From positions 21,149-85,148 of the forward strand of contig JALHNI010000008.1 of NCBI GenBank assembly GCA_022843605.1: a DNA stretch of 64,000 nt, read 5' to 3'. Of this stretch, positions 52,740-62,671 are shown one piece after another. Within the stretch, counting starts at the first letter, position 1, and every line of letters begins with the position of its first letter. Below the pieces are notes generated by a model that saw only the letters and a list, made by a program, of their open reading frames with translations, made no database searches and was not told where the DNA came from. This DNA is from Bryobacter sp. Its GTDB lineage: Bacteria; Acidobacteriota; Terriglobia; Bryobacterales; Bryobacteraceae. The position numbers and the translations under genes were made by a program.

Positions 52740-55700
52740 TTACTGCACACTCACGAACGTATTGGGTGCCGGCACGCCGTTGACACTACAAGTGACGGCC
52801 TGCCGACCCGCCGGAGCATCAGCCGGCACAATCACGTTCACCTGATACAAGCCTACATTACCCGGGGCTAAACCCGAGAAGATGACTTGTGCCGGCCGTC
52901 CACCGATCGTAACTACCGGTTGAACCCGCGTCGTGGCCAAAGGTTGCGAAGGAGATACTTCGCCCGAAGCGGGCCGGTTGTCCACTTGCCCTAAACCATT
53001 TAAGTAAAGCTGAATGGCTTCGCCGCGCCGCACCGGATTATTGGCACCCACCACTCGGAAGGCCCCATCGAGCGCAGCCGCTGACTTCTGGCCGGAGCCC
53101 TCTGTGTATTCGAAGAAAGCCGGAGCCGCATTGGCAATCGGCAACTGGATGACACTCGTTTGGAAGTCACCGACCGACACTTTCATCGACACCGTCGTGA
53201 GGCCTTGCACTTCCCAAGGGATCTGCACGTTCACCTGTCCGGGGCTAACAAAGTGTAGCCGTCCGGGGACGCTAATGCGATTCGCTTCGCTATCGAAACT
53301 GACACTCACCCCGGCAAGCGAAATGGGCAGATAGGGCGTGGCAAATACCTTCAGGGTGTCCGCGAGGGCGGTGCCGAAAATCGAGATGTAACTGCCAGGT
53401 GCAAAACCAGTTGTGCCCGCACCCTGGCCACTCGCGGCATCGGTGATGCCCGCCAGCGTAGCCGAAGGCGCGACGCGCGCGGTGCCGGCAAACTCATACT
53501 TCACGTTGCCGACTTGCACCTCAAACGCCACCGGACCCGCGGCGTTTAACGCCACCGTGCCTTCCGCCGCACCGAACGGATCTGTACGTTCGTTGGCGAA
53601 GGTAAATGCCGCATCGCCCGAAGTAATTCGCCGCGTGATGGTGGCGTTGCTGACCGGGACACCAAATTGATCTAAGACTTTGAACAGGAAACCCGTCCGT
53701 CCGTTCACCGGCCGCAAGAATCCATCGCCGCTCAACGGCAGGACGCTATGCGGTACGCCGTCGCCTACCAGGTAGAGGTAAGGAATGCGCAAAGGAGTAG
53801 ATTGCGTGCCCTGCTGGGTGATGCGCACAAAGCCTGAGTAAGATCCTGCCGGGGGTTGCGTACCGGAGAGCCGCATACTAAGTTGCGTGGTACCAGCGGG
53901 ATTCATGAGGATGGAGGAGACGGCCGCGCCGTTCAACAGAGGAGTGAGCGTCATGGGACTGGCCCCTGATGGCTGCACTTCAATGGACAGAGTCAGGGGA
54001 CCGTTTGTCGCATTCCGCAAGACCAGACCGCGAGTGAGGGTCGCTCCGCTTCGCACAACGCCGAAGGGTAAGGTCGCCGGCTCGGCCGTTACATTCACGT
54101 TGAGCGAATTGCCCACATTCAACTTACCCGCGCCCGCCGCCGTCACCGGAGCACTGATTCGCCGGCCGTCGTTCGTGAAGTCGAACAGTACGCTATCACT
54201 GGCATTCACCAGCGCCGACTTGACCTGCTGCGGCGTGAAGGCCGTGTAGCGCTGTTTCACCAGGGCGGCAGCGCCGGCAACCAAGGGGCCACTAAAGCTG
54301 GTTCCCTGCGCCACCTGGAAACCGGAAGGGCTATAGAGTGCGCTGTTTGGGTCATAGGTTTGGGTCGCCATCAGTAAGTCTGTTCCAGGCGCGACCAACT
54401 CCGGTTTGATGAGAAACTCGGAATCGCGATTGTCACTGCCGTTGCCGATCGACGGACCCTGCGAGGAGAATTCGGCAATCTCATCGGATGTTGCGGTCAC
54501 TTCGCGAAACGCCGGGTCGAGCGTGCCCGGCCGATCCGGGTTGGCCGACAGGAAGCTGCGCAGAGCCTTACCCGCCGTGCTGCCGATCATCGCCAGGGGA
54601 ATCGTCGTCGTTGTGAGACCCGTCGCGCGGAAGACGAAATCCTGCCCTTCGCTCTGTTCCAGGATCACGGCGACCGCACCAGCGGCGGCGGCGTTGGCCA
54701 CCTTCACATCGAAGGTACACCCACCACGTTTGATAACGGCCATCGTTCCCGCTAAGCTGCCGGCAGCGAGCGGCCGACAGACTTGGCCCGTCCTGTCGTC
54801 ATCCAACGGGGCCGCGTCACGAAGTGGAGCAGTCAGCGTGGATGCCAATTGCGGACCATTGCCCAAGCGCATATTCACGGGCGAGCCAGCCAAGCCGTTG
54901 ACGGTCAACGTCTGGAACCAGATGTGGCTATTCGTGCTGGCTCCCACCGCGATTGCGCCGGGGGCGGTCGCCGGCGACTGGACCGTACCCAGGGCCGGGT
55001 AGTTGAAGCTGACATCGCCGTCATTGCCGGCCGCCACCACTACGGTCAGGCCCGGAGAAGTGCTCGTTCCCAGGGTTGCATTTTGAACGGCCTCGGCTTG
55101 AATGTCGCAGGCGAGATTCTGGTTCTCTCCGCAAGTCCGCTCGAGCGCGGGATAACCCGCCGGCAATCCCAGACTTAAAGTCACTACATCCATGCCATCG
55201 CGGCGCGCATCGGTGAGCGCAGTGATGACGACGTTCGAGTAAGTGCCGTCATTTACGCCCGGCGCACCGAAGATCTTGTAATTGCCCAGGTAGGCCTTCG
55301 GAGCCACGCCCTTGAGCGTGACGCCTGCAGTATCGGTGCCGACGCCGGCGGCCAACATCGCGGCCATGGTACCGTGTCCGACGCGGTCCCGCGGGGTGAC
55401 GTCATCGGGCCGCGTATCCTGCGGGCTGGTGCCGTACTGAAAGTTCAGCAGGTTTACGTAGCTGCGCGCGACGATCACTTTGTTGTTCGTCCAAAGGCCG
55501 CAGTCGCCGATTTCGTCCGGGCCACAGCGAGGAAATCCGGCGGGCGCGGAAAGGGATGAGTCCCGAAAGGACGCGTGGTTATGATCGATGCCAGTATCGA
55601 TGACGCCGATGCGGGTGCCGGCTCCAGCCTGCCCCTCGCCACCGGCAATGCGAGCCCAGCCGGCGCGCGTGTTCACCAGATCGAGGACCCGGTTGGAGAG

Positions 55701-56066
55701 CATGGTGTATTTCCGCAGCTTCTCGACACGGCCCACGCCCGGCAAGCCCCGCATCGCGTCAGCGCCTTCGGGAGTGGCCAGGACGAAGACCGCATTCACT
55801 AAGTCCTGCTCAGCATTCAGAACCTGGCCGCCCAACTTGGCGATCTGCGACGACAGGGCTTTTTGCGAGGCCGCCAGCCGGTTTCGCAACGTTTGCGCCT
55901 CACTGGTGGCCATGTTCACCCGGCCAGGCAGTGCTACCGCTACCGGCTGCTCGCTCAGGACGATCGCGTAGCGGGCGTAGCCGCCTTCACCGCGGATTCG
56001 CGCATCCTTCTGGCCGAAGAGAATGGTGGTAAACAGAAGGGGGAGAATGACGAAGACGGGTCGCAT
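52740..56066 (-). CDS. secreted S8 protease with TIGR03437 C-terminal domain
   Basis: 1108 residues with a signal peptide (MRPVFVILPLLFTTILFGQ). Asp157 in RIGVIDTGIDHNHASF, His231 in DRVGHGTMAAML, and Ser in GTSFSGPLVAGAAAL. A PA insert lies between (MAVIKRGGCTFDVKVANA). The last ~220 residues match the Solibacter-type TIGR03437 domain: ITDAASGQGAGTTGFAPG, ISIFGTALAD, NVQIPWEVQG and LYLNGLGQVDN. TAAAGT (reverse strand) ends 6 nt before the ATG, suggesting leaderless expression. Role: extracellular proteolysis; the C-terminal domain is a lineage marker of unknown use. Confidence 0.92.
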   Translation of the reverse strand: MRPVFVILPLLFTTILFGQKDARIRGEGGYARYAIVLSEQPVAVALPGRVNMATSEAQTLRNRLAASQKALSSQIAKLGGQVLNAEQDLVNAVFVLATPEGADAMRGLPGVGRVEKLRKYTMLSNRVLDLVNTRAGWARIAGGEGQAGAGTRIGVIDTGIDHNHASFRDSSLSAPAGFPRCGPDEIGDCGLWTNNKVIVARSYVNLLNFQYGTSPQDTRPDDVTPRDRVGHGTMAAMLAAGVGTDTAGVTLKGVAPKAYLGNYKIFGAPGVNDGTYSNVVITALTDARRDGMDVVTLSLGLPAGYPALERTCGENQNLACDIQAEAVQNATLGTSTSPGLTVVVAAGNDGDVSFNYPALGTVQSPATAPGAIAVGASTNSHIWFQTLTVNGLAGSPVNMRLGNGPQLASTLTAPLRDAAPLDDDRTGQVCRPLAAGSLAGTMAVIKRGGCTFDVKVANAAAAGAVAVILEQSEGQDFVFRATGLTTTTIPLAMIGSTAGKALRSFLSANPDRPGTLDPAFREVTATSDEIAEFSSQGPSIGNGSDNRDSEFLIKPELVAPGTDLLMATQTYDPNSALYSPSGFQVAQGTSFSGPLVAGAAALVKQRYTAFTPQQVKSALVNASDSVLFDFTNDGRRISAPVTAAGAGKLNVGNSLNVNVTAEPATLPFGVVRSGATLTRGLVLRNATNGPLTLSIEVQPSGASPMTLTPLLNGAAVSSILMNPAGTTQLSMRLSGTQPPAGSYSGFVRITQQGTQSTPLRIPYLYLVGDGVPHSVLPLSGDGFLRPVNGRTGFLFKVLDQFGVPVSNATITRRITSGDAAFTFANERTDPFGAAEGTVALNAAGPVAFEVQVGNVKYEFAGTARVAPSATLAGITDAASGQGAGTTGFAPGSYISIFGTALADTLKVFATPYLPISLAGVSVSFDSEANRISVPGRLHFVSPGQVNVQIPWEVQGLTTVSMKVSVGDFQTSVIQLPIANAAPAFFEYTEGSGQKSAAALDGAFRVVGANNPVRRGEAIQLYLNGLGQVDNRPASGEVSPSQPLATTRVQPVVTIGGRPAQVIFSGLAPGNVGLYQVNVIVPADAPAGRQAVTCSVNGVPAPNTFVSVQ

Positions 56067-56072
56067 AGTTTT

Positions 56073-56078
56073 ACTTTA
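56073..56078 (-). promoter_or_regulatory. -10 box TAAAGT of the second S8 protease
   Basis: Reverse-strand TAAAGT followed by AAAACT and then ATG, the same 6-nt geometry seen at four other genes. No clear -35 hexamer at the right distance. Confidence 0.4.
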
Positions 56079-56219
56079 GGACGGTGGCTTGGCAACTCGC
56101 GTTTCAAGCCCTTCTGCTTAGACGACGCGAGGAGATGAAAAGACTGTCACAATTTCTCCAGCAACGAGGTTTGGGCCATTTGCAGTTGTGAACAAATGAT
56201 CGATTAGGTGATTTCCATC

Positions 56220-56624
56220 ATGCAAGTCATTCGCGCCGCGCTGATTTACTTCGCCCTGGTCTTCGCGACCGGCTTTGCTTTGGGAATGTTCCGCGTGCCG
56301 CTCCTTGTGCCACGGCTGGGCGTTCGCACGGCCGAACTTCTGGAGATGCCAGTGATGCTGGTGGCGATCATCTTCGCCGCGCGCTACGTCGGTCGCCGCC
56401 ACCGGCTCACGGTGGGCGGTGCGGTCCTGAGCGGCTGCCTGGCGCTGGTCCTGATGCTCACGGCGGAACTGTCGCTCGCCTTGATCCTGCAGGACCAGTC
56501 GCTGGGCGATTACGTCGCCAGCCGAGACCCCGTCTCCGGCAGCGTCTACCTCGTGATGCTGGGCGTGTTTGCGGCCATGCCCTACTTCAACAGCGCCGCC
56601 ACAAAAGGACCGGGATCCCAATAG
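56220..56624 (+). CDS. small membrane protein of unknown function
   Basis: 134 residues from the ATG at 56220; a GTG at 56208 in frame is the alternative. AGGTG lies upstream. About four hydrophobic segments: AALIYFALVFATGFALGMF, MPVMLVAIIFAARYV, LSGCLALVLMLTAELSLALI and VYLVMLGVFAAMPYF. No family is recognised. The end overlaps the SnoaL-like gene on the opposite strand by 43 bp, an unusual convergent overlap for this window. Confidence 0.6.
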   Translation: MQVIRAALIYFALVFATGFALGMFRVPLLVPRLGVRTAELLEMPVMLVAIIFAARYVGRRHRLTVGGAVLSGCLALVLMLTAELSLALILQDQSLGDYVASRDPVSGSVYLVMLGVFAAMPYFNSAATKGPGSQ

Positions 56625-56962
56625 GCAACGCTGCGCGCGATCTTGCCGGCTTCGTTGAACTCGAAGATATCAATGCCGTCCGCATTGGAGGCTTGTCCAC
56701 TTTTCCCTTCCGCTTCAATCGTCCACGAAAACGCCGCCCGCTGGCCGCACAGATAAACAGGACCAGCGCGGAACTCGATCTTGCTGATGAGCGGCGCCAT
56801 GCCGTTAAAGAATGTTCGAGCCCCCTCCTGCCCGACGTGAGCTGGCGCGCCGACGGGCTCATTCAGCTCACAGTCGGCAGAAAAGCAAGCGACAAAGGCA
56901 TCGGCATTGAGCGTGCCAATGGCATGGGCGTAATCGCGAATGGTTTGGTGAAAGATCGTCAT
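56582..56962 (-). CDS. SnoaL/NTF2-like protein
   Basis: 126 residues with the cone-shaped NTF2/SnoaL pattern: TIRDYAHAIGTLNADAFVACFSADCE at the start, a middle strand RAAFSWTIEAE and NADGIDIFEFNEAGKIARSVAYWDPGPF at the end. This fold binds small hydrophobic molecules or acts as isomerase/hydratase; specific activity unknown. Follows the antiporter gene by 18 bp on the same strand? It lies after it, reading leftwards, and the two may share a transcript. Confidence 0.8.
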   Translation of the reverse strand: MTIFHQTIRDYAHAIGTLNADAFVACFSADCELNEPVGAPAHVGQEGARTFFNGMAPLISKIEFRAGPVYLCGQRAAFSWTIEAEGKSGQASNADGIDIFEFNEAGKIARSVAYWDPGPFVAALLK

Positions 56963-56980
56963 CGCGCTAGTCTACGCGAT

Positions 56981-58654
56981 TTATCGGTCTTTGGATCGCA
57001 GGGCCGTTACGGCGGCTTCTCCGAGACGGCGGCCCACTTCCCGCTCCTCTTCCACGACGAAATCCGCTCCGGCATCGTGCAGGTCCTGCGCAAATCGCTG
57101 GTAGCGGCTGCGCGCGATGATGGGCACGCCGGGAGCGTGCCGGTGCACCTGCGCTACCACGAGGCGCGCAATCGCCGGATCCGGTACCGTGCTGATCACG
57201 GCCCGCGCATGGGAAGCGCCCACATGATGCAGCACTTCCGTCTGCGTGGCATCGCCAAACTCGATCGGCAGATTGGAACGGTAGGCGTCGACGCGCGTCG
57301 CGTTCAGGTCCACCACCAGAAAGGGAATCGAGGCCTCGGTGAGGATGTCGATGATCTCTTCGCCGGCGGGGCCAAAGCCGATAATCAGCACGCGTTCATG
57401 CTGGCTGTGCCGGTCCACGGGGCGCTCCAGCATTTTGCGCTCCGCATGCTTCATGCGCCGCAGGAGCAGGGTTGCGGCAGCCGGCGCCCAGGCAATCAGG
57501 TAAGGCGTCAGGATCAAGCTGGCGATCGAGATGCCGAGCAGAGTCTGGAAGATGGGCAAGGAGATCAGGCCGCCGCGAAAGCCCGCATCGGCGATGACAA
57601 AGGTGAATTCTCCCACCTGGCAAAGCGTGAAGGCGGTCGCTACCGCCGTTCGGAGGGAGCGCTGCAGGTACCAGACGATCGCGCCGAGAATCAGAGCCTT
57701 GATCGCCAACAGGCCGATCCCCAGCGGTACCATCATCAGCAGTTCCCTGCCAACGGGCAGCTTGGTGATGGTGCCGATGCTGGCAAAAAAGATCGTGATG
57801 AAGACGGCCGAAAGCGGCGTGATGTCCGCCCGAATCTGCTCGGCAAAAGGTGACTCAGCCAGGAGCAAGCCGGCCACAAAGGCGCCCAACACCGGCGACA
57901 GGCCCGCCGAATGCGCCGCCCAGGCCGCGCCGAGGCTCGACACCACGGCCAGCACGACCGGCAACTCGCGCGATCCCGACGCGGCCACCCTGGTAAGCAA
58001 GCCCGGCATAACGAACTTCACGAGCACCAATAGGCCCAACCCGAGGCCCAGCCCGAGACCCGCCTTCAGAAGCAGCGCCTTGACGGCGCCCGCGCCGCCC
58101 GCGCCTTCAGCCATCGTTTCAGTGATGATCAAAAGCGGCACAACGGCCAGATCCTGCAAGAGCAGAACGCCGATCGCGTTTTTGCCATGCTGGCTATCGA
58201 GTTCGCTGCGGTCCGCCAGCACCCGCAGGACGACGGCCGTACTGCTCATCGCGACACCGAAGGCCACCACCAGCGCTTCGGGCACGCCGGATCCCAGAGC
58301 TAGGAACAGGCCCGTCACCGCGCCGATCGTCAGCACCACCTGTAGCGTTCCACCCACCGAAGCGATCGTGCCAATCTGGCGCAAGCGGGCGTAGGAGAAC
58401 TCGAGACCGATGGAGAAAAGAAGAAGAGCGACGCCGAGTTCGCTCAGGTCGCGCAGTTGGCCGTTGTTGCCGATGAGGCCGAGACCGGTGGGGCCCAGCA
58501 CCATGCCGGCCACCAGATACCCGACGACGGCATTCTGCTTCAGTCGCCGGGCTACCAAACCGCAAACGACCGCCGTAGTCAGGAGCAGGACAATGTTGCC
58601 GAGAAGTGACCAGCTTTCGAGGGGTGGGGTGTTAATCAAGCTTAACGATACCAA
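56981..58654 (-). CDS. CPA2 cation:proton antiporter with TrkA-N domain
   Basis: 557 residues. The first ~390 are ten or more transmembrane helices with the typical KefB/YbaL phrase GYLVAGMVLGPTGLGLIG, LLFSIGLEFS, SSTAVVLRVL, LLLQDLAVVPLL and LGAFVAGLLLAESPF. After a linker, a TrkA-N Rossmann domain (about 415-535) has RVLIIGFGPAGEEIIDIL and the GDATQTEVL loop, which binds NAD(H) or glutathione-type ligands and gates transport. Likely K+ or Na+ efflux coupled to protons. The start codon is uncertain: TTG codons at 58654 and a later one are candidates. Confidence 0.92.
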   Translation of the reverse strand: MVSLSLINTPPLESWSLLGNIVLLLTTAVVCGLVARRLKQNAVVGYLVAGMVLGPTGLGLIGNNGQLRDLSELGVALLLFSIGLEFSYARLRQIGTIASVGGTLQVVLTIGAVTGLFLALGSGVPEALVVAFGVAMSSTAVVLRVLADRSELDSQHGKNAIGVLLLQDLAVVPLLIITETMAEGAGGAGAVKALLLKAGLGLGLGLGLLVLVKFVMPGLLTRVAASGSRELPVVLAVVSSLGAAWAAHSAGLSPVLGAFVAGLLLAESPFAEQIRADITPLSAVFITIFFASIGTITKLPVGRELLMMVPLGIGLLAIKALILGAIVWYLQRSLRTAVATAFTLCQVGEFTFVIADAGFRGGLISLPIFQTLLGISIASLILTPYLIAWAPAAATLLLRRMKHAERKMLERPVDRHSQHERVLIIGFGPAGEEIIDILTEASIPFLVVDLNATRVDAYRSNLPIEFGDATQTEVLHHVGASHARAVISTVPDPAIARLVVAQVHRHAPGVPIIARSRYQRFAQDLHDAGADFVVEEEREVGRRLGEAAVTALRSKDR

Positions 58655-58690
58655 CTAAGCTACTGTTTCTTCAAATTCAGCTCGACCGCT

Positions 58691-60106
58691 TTACCTCAGC
58701 ATTTGCTTCACAACCTTGCCTTGGACGTCCGTTAAGCGGAAATCCCGGCCCATATGCCGGTAGGTGAGCCGCGTATGGTCGAAGCCCATAGTTTGCAGCA
58801 TGGTTGCCTGCAAGTCGTGGACGTGGACAGGATTCTCGACGATGTTGAAGCCGATGTCGTCGGTGCGGCCGATCACTTGGCCGCCCTTGATCCCGCCGCC
58901 GGCCAGCCACATGGAGAACGCCAGCGGATGGTGATCGCGGCCCGCGCCGTCAGGATCGCGCGTGTTGCGAATCTCCTGCATGGGCGTGCGGCCGAATTCA
59001 CCGCCCCAGACCACCATGGTGGAATCCAGAAGGCCGGTCCGTTTCAGGTCTTTGAGAAGCGCCGCGGTCGGGCGATCGGTGATATCGCAGTTCTTCTTGA
59101 GATTGATGTTGAGCTTGGTGTGGTCGTCCCAACTGGCGTGCATGATCAGGATGAAGCGCACCCCGCGCTGCACCAGCCGCCGGGCCATCAGGCAATTGCG
59201 CGCGAACTGGTCAGTGGGTTGTTTGCCGACTCCGTAGAGGTCCAGGGTCTCCTGCGATTCCTGGGACAAGTCGCTCATCTCCGGCGCTGAGGACTGCATC
59301 CGGTACGCCAGTTCGTAGTTGGCCATGCGCGACGCAATCTCGGCATCGCCGGTGGCCGAAAGCCGCTGCTGATTCAGGTCGCGCACGGCATCCAAACCGG
59401 CGCGCTGCATGTCCGGCGTGATGCCGGGCGGGTTCGACAGATAGAGAATCGGATCGCCGGTCGACCGCAACGGCGTCCCCTGATAGGTGGAGGGCAAAAA
59501 GCCCGAGGAGAAATTCGTCGCGCCGCCCGACGTACCCGCGCCCGAAGTCAGCACCACGAAACCCGGCAGGTTCCGCGACTGCGAGCCTAAGCCGTACACG
59601 CTCCACGCGCCCAGCGTCGGCCGCCCGATCTGCGTGGATCCAGTGAACATGAGTAACTGCCCGGGATGATGATTGAAGGCGTCGGTGTGCATCGACCGCA
59701 CCAGACAGATATCGTCGGCGCAGGAAGCCGTGTGCGGAATCCAGTCGGAAAACTCGGTGCCCGACTGGCCATGCTTCGTGAACGTCCGCGGACTCGCCAA
59801 TACGGCCGCATTCGGCTTAATAAACGCCAACTGCATCTGCTTCGTCAGCGATTCCGGCAGCGGCTTGCCATGCCACTTCTGTAACTCCGGTTTCGGATCG
59901 AAGAGATCGTACTGGCTGGGACCGCCCTCCATGAACATGAAAATGACGCTCTTCGCCTGACCCGGAAAATGCGGATCCTTCGGGGCCAGCGGATCCGTCG
60001 ATTCGGCGGCCATCAGATCGCCGAGCGCCATGGTCCCGATGCCACCACCCAAGGTTTGCAGGAAGCGGCGACGTGCGTGGACAGCGAGCAATTCGTTCTG
60101 GTTCAT
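58691..60106 (-). CDS. DUF1501 family protein, Tat-exported
   Basis: 471 residues with a twin-arginine signal (HARRRFLQTLGGGIGTMALG). Family marks: KSVIFMFMEGGPSQYDLFDPKP, GQSGTEFSDWIPHTA, and the end VVWGGEFGRTPMQEI and GGGIKGGQVIGRTDDIGF. This sulfatase/phosphatase-fold group occurs in pairs with DUF1549/DUF1553 cytochrome-bearing proteins in planctomycetes and acidobacteria; its reaction is not known. It lies 16 bp after such a gene on the same strand. Confidence 0.93.
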   Translation of the reverse strand: MNQNELLAVHARRRFLQTLGGGIGTMALGDLMAAESTDPLAPKDPHFPGQAKSVIFMFMEGGPSQYDLFDPKPELQKWHGKPLPESLTKQMQLAFIKPNAAVLASPRTFTKHGQSGTEFSDWIPHTASCADDICLVRSMHTDAFNHHPGQLLMFTGSTQIGRPTLGAWSVYGLGSQSRNLPGFVVLTSGAGTSGGATNFSSGFLPSTYQGTPLRSTGDPILYLSNPPGITPDMQRAGLDAVRDLNQQRLSATGDAEIASRMANYELAYRMQSSAPEMSDLSQESQETLDLYGVGKQPTDQFARNCLMARRLVQRGVRFILIMHASWDDHTKLNINLKKNCDITDRPTAALLKDLKRTGLLDSTMVVWGGEFGRTPMQEIRNTRDPDGAGRDHHPLAFSMWLAGGGIKGGQVIGRTDDIGFNIVENPVHVHDLQATMLQTMGFDHTRLTYRHMGRDFRLTDVQGKVVKQMLR

Positions 60107-60122
60107 ACTTACGCTCGATTCC

Positions 60123-62621
60123 CTATTCTCTCGTCATAAATTCGTCTAAGTTGAGTAACACGCGGCCGACGCCCACCCAGGGCGCCAGGGCCGGATCGGC
60201 CGGTAGCAAAGTGGCGGCCGACTTATCCTTCGCCACCATGCTGGCCTGCGCGTCGAGATACTTCAAAAGTCGCTCCCGCTCAGCTGGCGCGGCAAGGCGA
60301 CCCAAGGCCAAGGCCACCGCATAGTCCAGCTTCTTGTCCGCCGGCGCCTCGCGATCGACACGGACAGCTAAAGCCTGTGCCGCTTCGAAGAAGACCGGAT
60401 CGTTCAACAAATTCAGGCTTTGCAGCGGAGTATTCGAAGGACGCCGGCGCGAGCAGGCGACGTTCGAATCCGGGGCGTCGAAGGTCATCAGCTGGGCATA
60501 GGGCGTGGTGCGCTGAAAGTGAATATAGAGGCCGCGGCGATAGCGGTCCGGCCCCTGGCTCTCCTCCCATTTGCGGCTACCGTAGCCGAGCGCGGTCACG
60601 CTGGCCGGCTGCGGCGGCATCACGCTCGGCCCGCCAATTTCATTCGCGAGCAGTCCGCTGGCGGACAAGGCTGCGTCACGGATCAACTCGGCCGGCAGGC
60701 GCAAACGATTCTGCCGCGCCAGCCAAGTGTTCTCGGGGTCCTTCTCGTTTAACTCCGGCCGCGTGTTGGAGCTCTGCCGGTAAGTCGCAGAAGTCACGAT
60801 CGTCTTGTGTAGGTGCTTCATGCTCCAGCCACCTTCACGTAACTCGACGGCGAGCCAGTCGAGTAACTCGGGATGAGTCGGCCGGTCGCCTTGGGTGCCG
60901 AAATCCTCAGACGTCTTTACGATGCCGCGCCCGAAGAATTCCTGCCAGGCGCGATTGGCGATGACCCGTGGCGTGAGCGGGTTCTCAGCGCTGGTGAGCC
61001 ACTTCGCGAACGCCAGGCGCGGAGGCTCGTTGCCGGGATTGAACGGCGGCAGGACCGCCAGTGTCCCCGGCTTCACCACCAGGCCTGGCCGCTTGTAATC
61101 GCCCTTTAAGGCAATGTGAGTTTCGACACCCGGATTCGCCGTCATGGCGTAGGCCTGCGAGAAGCGAGGCAGCATCGATTTCAGGTCGGCCAGTTTGACC
61201 CGCAACTCCTTAAACTTCGCCAGCACCGCTTGATCGCGCGGCAAATCCGGGCCCAGGTTGGCGACGAAGTAGTCAGTGAGCATATCGGCTTCCCGCGGCG
61301 TGCGCTCCGCCGCCGGCTTCAGCCAAAGCTGCTGGCAGCGCTCGACCATCGCCGTGCAGGAGGTCACCCAGAAATCCCACTCCAGGTTGTCTCCGGGCTT
61401 TCTGATCGCCTTGGTGAACTCCACTTCAAAGCCGGCCTGCAGCGCGGGCACGTTGAATTCGTCGAGGAGCGCTTTGCGCTTGGCATCGTAAGCGGGCTTG
61501 GCGCGCAGCCAGGGGCCGAGTTCTCCAGCCAGCGGCGCATCGATGTCCTCATGCTGAGCCGAATCCATGAAGGCAAACAACTGATAATACTCACGTTGTG
61601 AGATGGGATCGTACTTGTGGTCGTGGCACTGCGCGCAACCGGCCGTCAGCCCTAGCCACGTCGTCGCCGCGGTATTGGCACGATTCACTGTCTGTTCGAA
61701 ACGGTCTTCCTGACGCGAGACGCCCGCCTCGCGATTGTAGAGGGTCATGCGATTGAAGCCCGTGGCCACGCGCTGTTCGGCAGTCGCGTTCGGCAAGAGG
61801 TCGCCGGCGAGTTGCTCCACCGTAAACTGGCTGAAGGGCATGTCATGGTTGAGAGCGTCGATCACCCAGTTGCGATAACGCCAGGCCCAGGGACGAACCA
61901 AATCCTTCTCGAAACCGTCGGAGTCGGCATAGCGCGCCAGATCGAGCCAGGGCCGCGCGAAGCGTTCGCCGTAGTGCGGCGAAGCAAGAAACTTATCCAC
62001 CATTCGTTCGTAAGCATCGGGCCGCGTATCGGCGAGGAACTCGCTCAGTTCCTGCGGCGATGGCGGCAACCCGCGCAGATCGAGACTGGCGCGGCGCAGC
62101 AAGGTGGCATTCGGCGCTTCCGGCGACGGGGTCGTACCCTCCTTCTTTAGGCGCGCGGCCACAAAATTGTCGATCGGATTGCGCGCCCACTTGCCGTCCA
62201 ACGCGGGCGGCGACGGACGCGAAAGCGGCTCGAACGCCCAGTGTTTTGACTTTTTGGTGGCGGCGGCCACCGGCGCGGCCTCGTTGTGTTTCGCGCCCGA
62301 GTCGATCCATTCGCGCAAAGCGGCAACTTCGGCCGGGGTCAGCCGCGCACCCATCGGCGGCATCTTCTCGCCTTCTTTGGACGACAACACGCGGGCGATC
62401 AGGGCCGAGCCATCGCTCTTGCCCGGCACCACCACCGGACCGGCATAGCCGCCGGCCAACACTCCCACTGCCGAATCGAGGCGCAGTCCGTTATTGGCCT
62501 GCGCGGCTCCGTGGCAACCCGCACAGCGCCGTTTCAACACCGGCCCGACGTCCTTCGTGTAGTCCACCGCCGCCTGCGCCGCCAAACCAGTTACCAACGC
62601 AGCGAGCAACACTCTTTGCAT
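60123..62621 (-). CDS. DUF1549/DUF1553 protein with N-terminal c-type heme (PSCyt1)
   Basis: 832 residues with a signal peptide (MQRVLLAALVTGLAAQAA). An N-terminal cytochrome domain has CAGCH (33-37) and MPPMGARLTPAEVAALREW, where Met is the likely axial ligand. DUF1549 follows (DNFVAARLKKEGTTPSPEA, LRRASLDLRGLPPSP), then DUF1553 near the C-terminus (NPLTPRVIANRAWQEFFGRG, LIRDAALSASGLLANEIGG). Probably periplasmic electron transfer linked to polymer breakdown, with the DUF1501 partner. CATAAT ends 6 nt before the ATG, suggesting leaderless expression. Confidence 0.93.
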   Translation of the reverse strand: MQRVLLAALVTGLAAQAAVDYTKDVGPVLKRRCAGCHGAAQANNGLRLDSAVGVLAGGYAGPVVVPGKSDGSALIARVLSSKEGEKMPPMGARLTPAEVAALREWIDSGAKHNEAAPVAAATKKSKHWAFEPLSRPSPPALDGKWARNPIDNFVAARLKKEGTTPSPEAPNATLLRRASLDLRGLPPSPQELSEFLADTRPDAYERMVDKFLASPHYGERFARPWLDLARYADSDGFEKDLVRPWAWRYRNWVIDALNHDMPFSQFTVEQLAGDLLPNATAEQRVATGFNRMTLYNREAGVSRQEDRFEQTVNRANTAATTWLGLTAGCAQCHDHKYDPISQREYYQLFAFMDSAQHEDIDAPLAGELGPWLRAKPAYDAKRKALLDEFNVPALQAGFEVEFTKAIRKPGDNLEWDFWVTSCTAMVERCQQLWLKPAAERTPREADMLTDYFVANLGPDLPRDQAVLAKFKELRVKLADLKSMLPRFSQAYAMTANPGVETHIALKGDYKRPGLVVKPGTLAVLPPFNPGNEPPRLAFAKWLTSAENPLTPRVIANRAWQEFFGRGIVKTSEDFGTQGDRPTHPELLDWLAVELREGGWSMKHLHKTIVTSATYRQSSNTRPELNEKDPENTWLARQNRLRLPAELIRDAALSASGLLANEIGGPSVMPPQPASVTALGYGSRKWEESQGPDRYRRGLYIHFQRTTPYAQLMTFDAPDSNVACSRRRPSNTPLQSLNLLNDPVFFEAAQALAVRVDREAPADKKLDYAVALALGRLAAPAERERLLKYLDAQASMVAKDKSAATLLPADPALAPWVGVGRVLLNLDEFMTRE

Positions 62622-62627
62622 GCTTCT

Positions 62628-62633
62628 ATTATG
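62628..62633 (-). promoter_or_regulatory. -10 box CATAAT of the DUF1549 operon
   Basis: Reverse-strand CATAAT, then AGAAGC, then ATG: the -10 ends 6 nt before the start codon. A clear -35 is not seen. The 50-bp gap to the divergent gene holds both control regions. Confidence 0.45.
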
Positions 62634-62671
62634 AGGGATAGTTCATCGCGAGCAGAATAAGGAGCACCACC

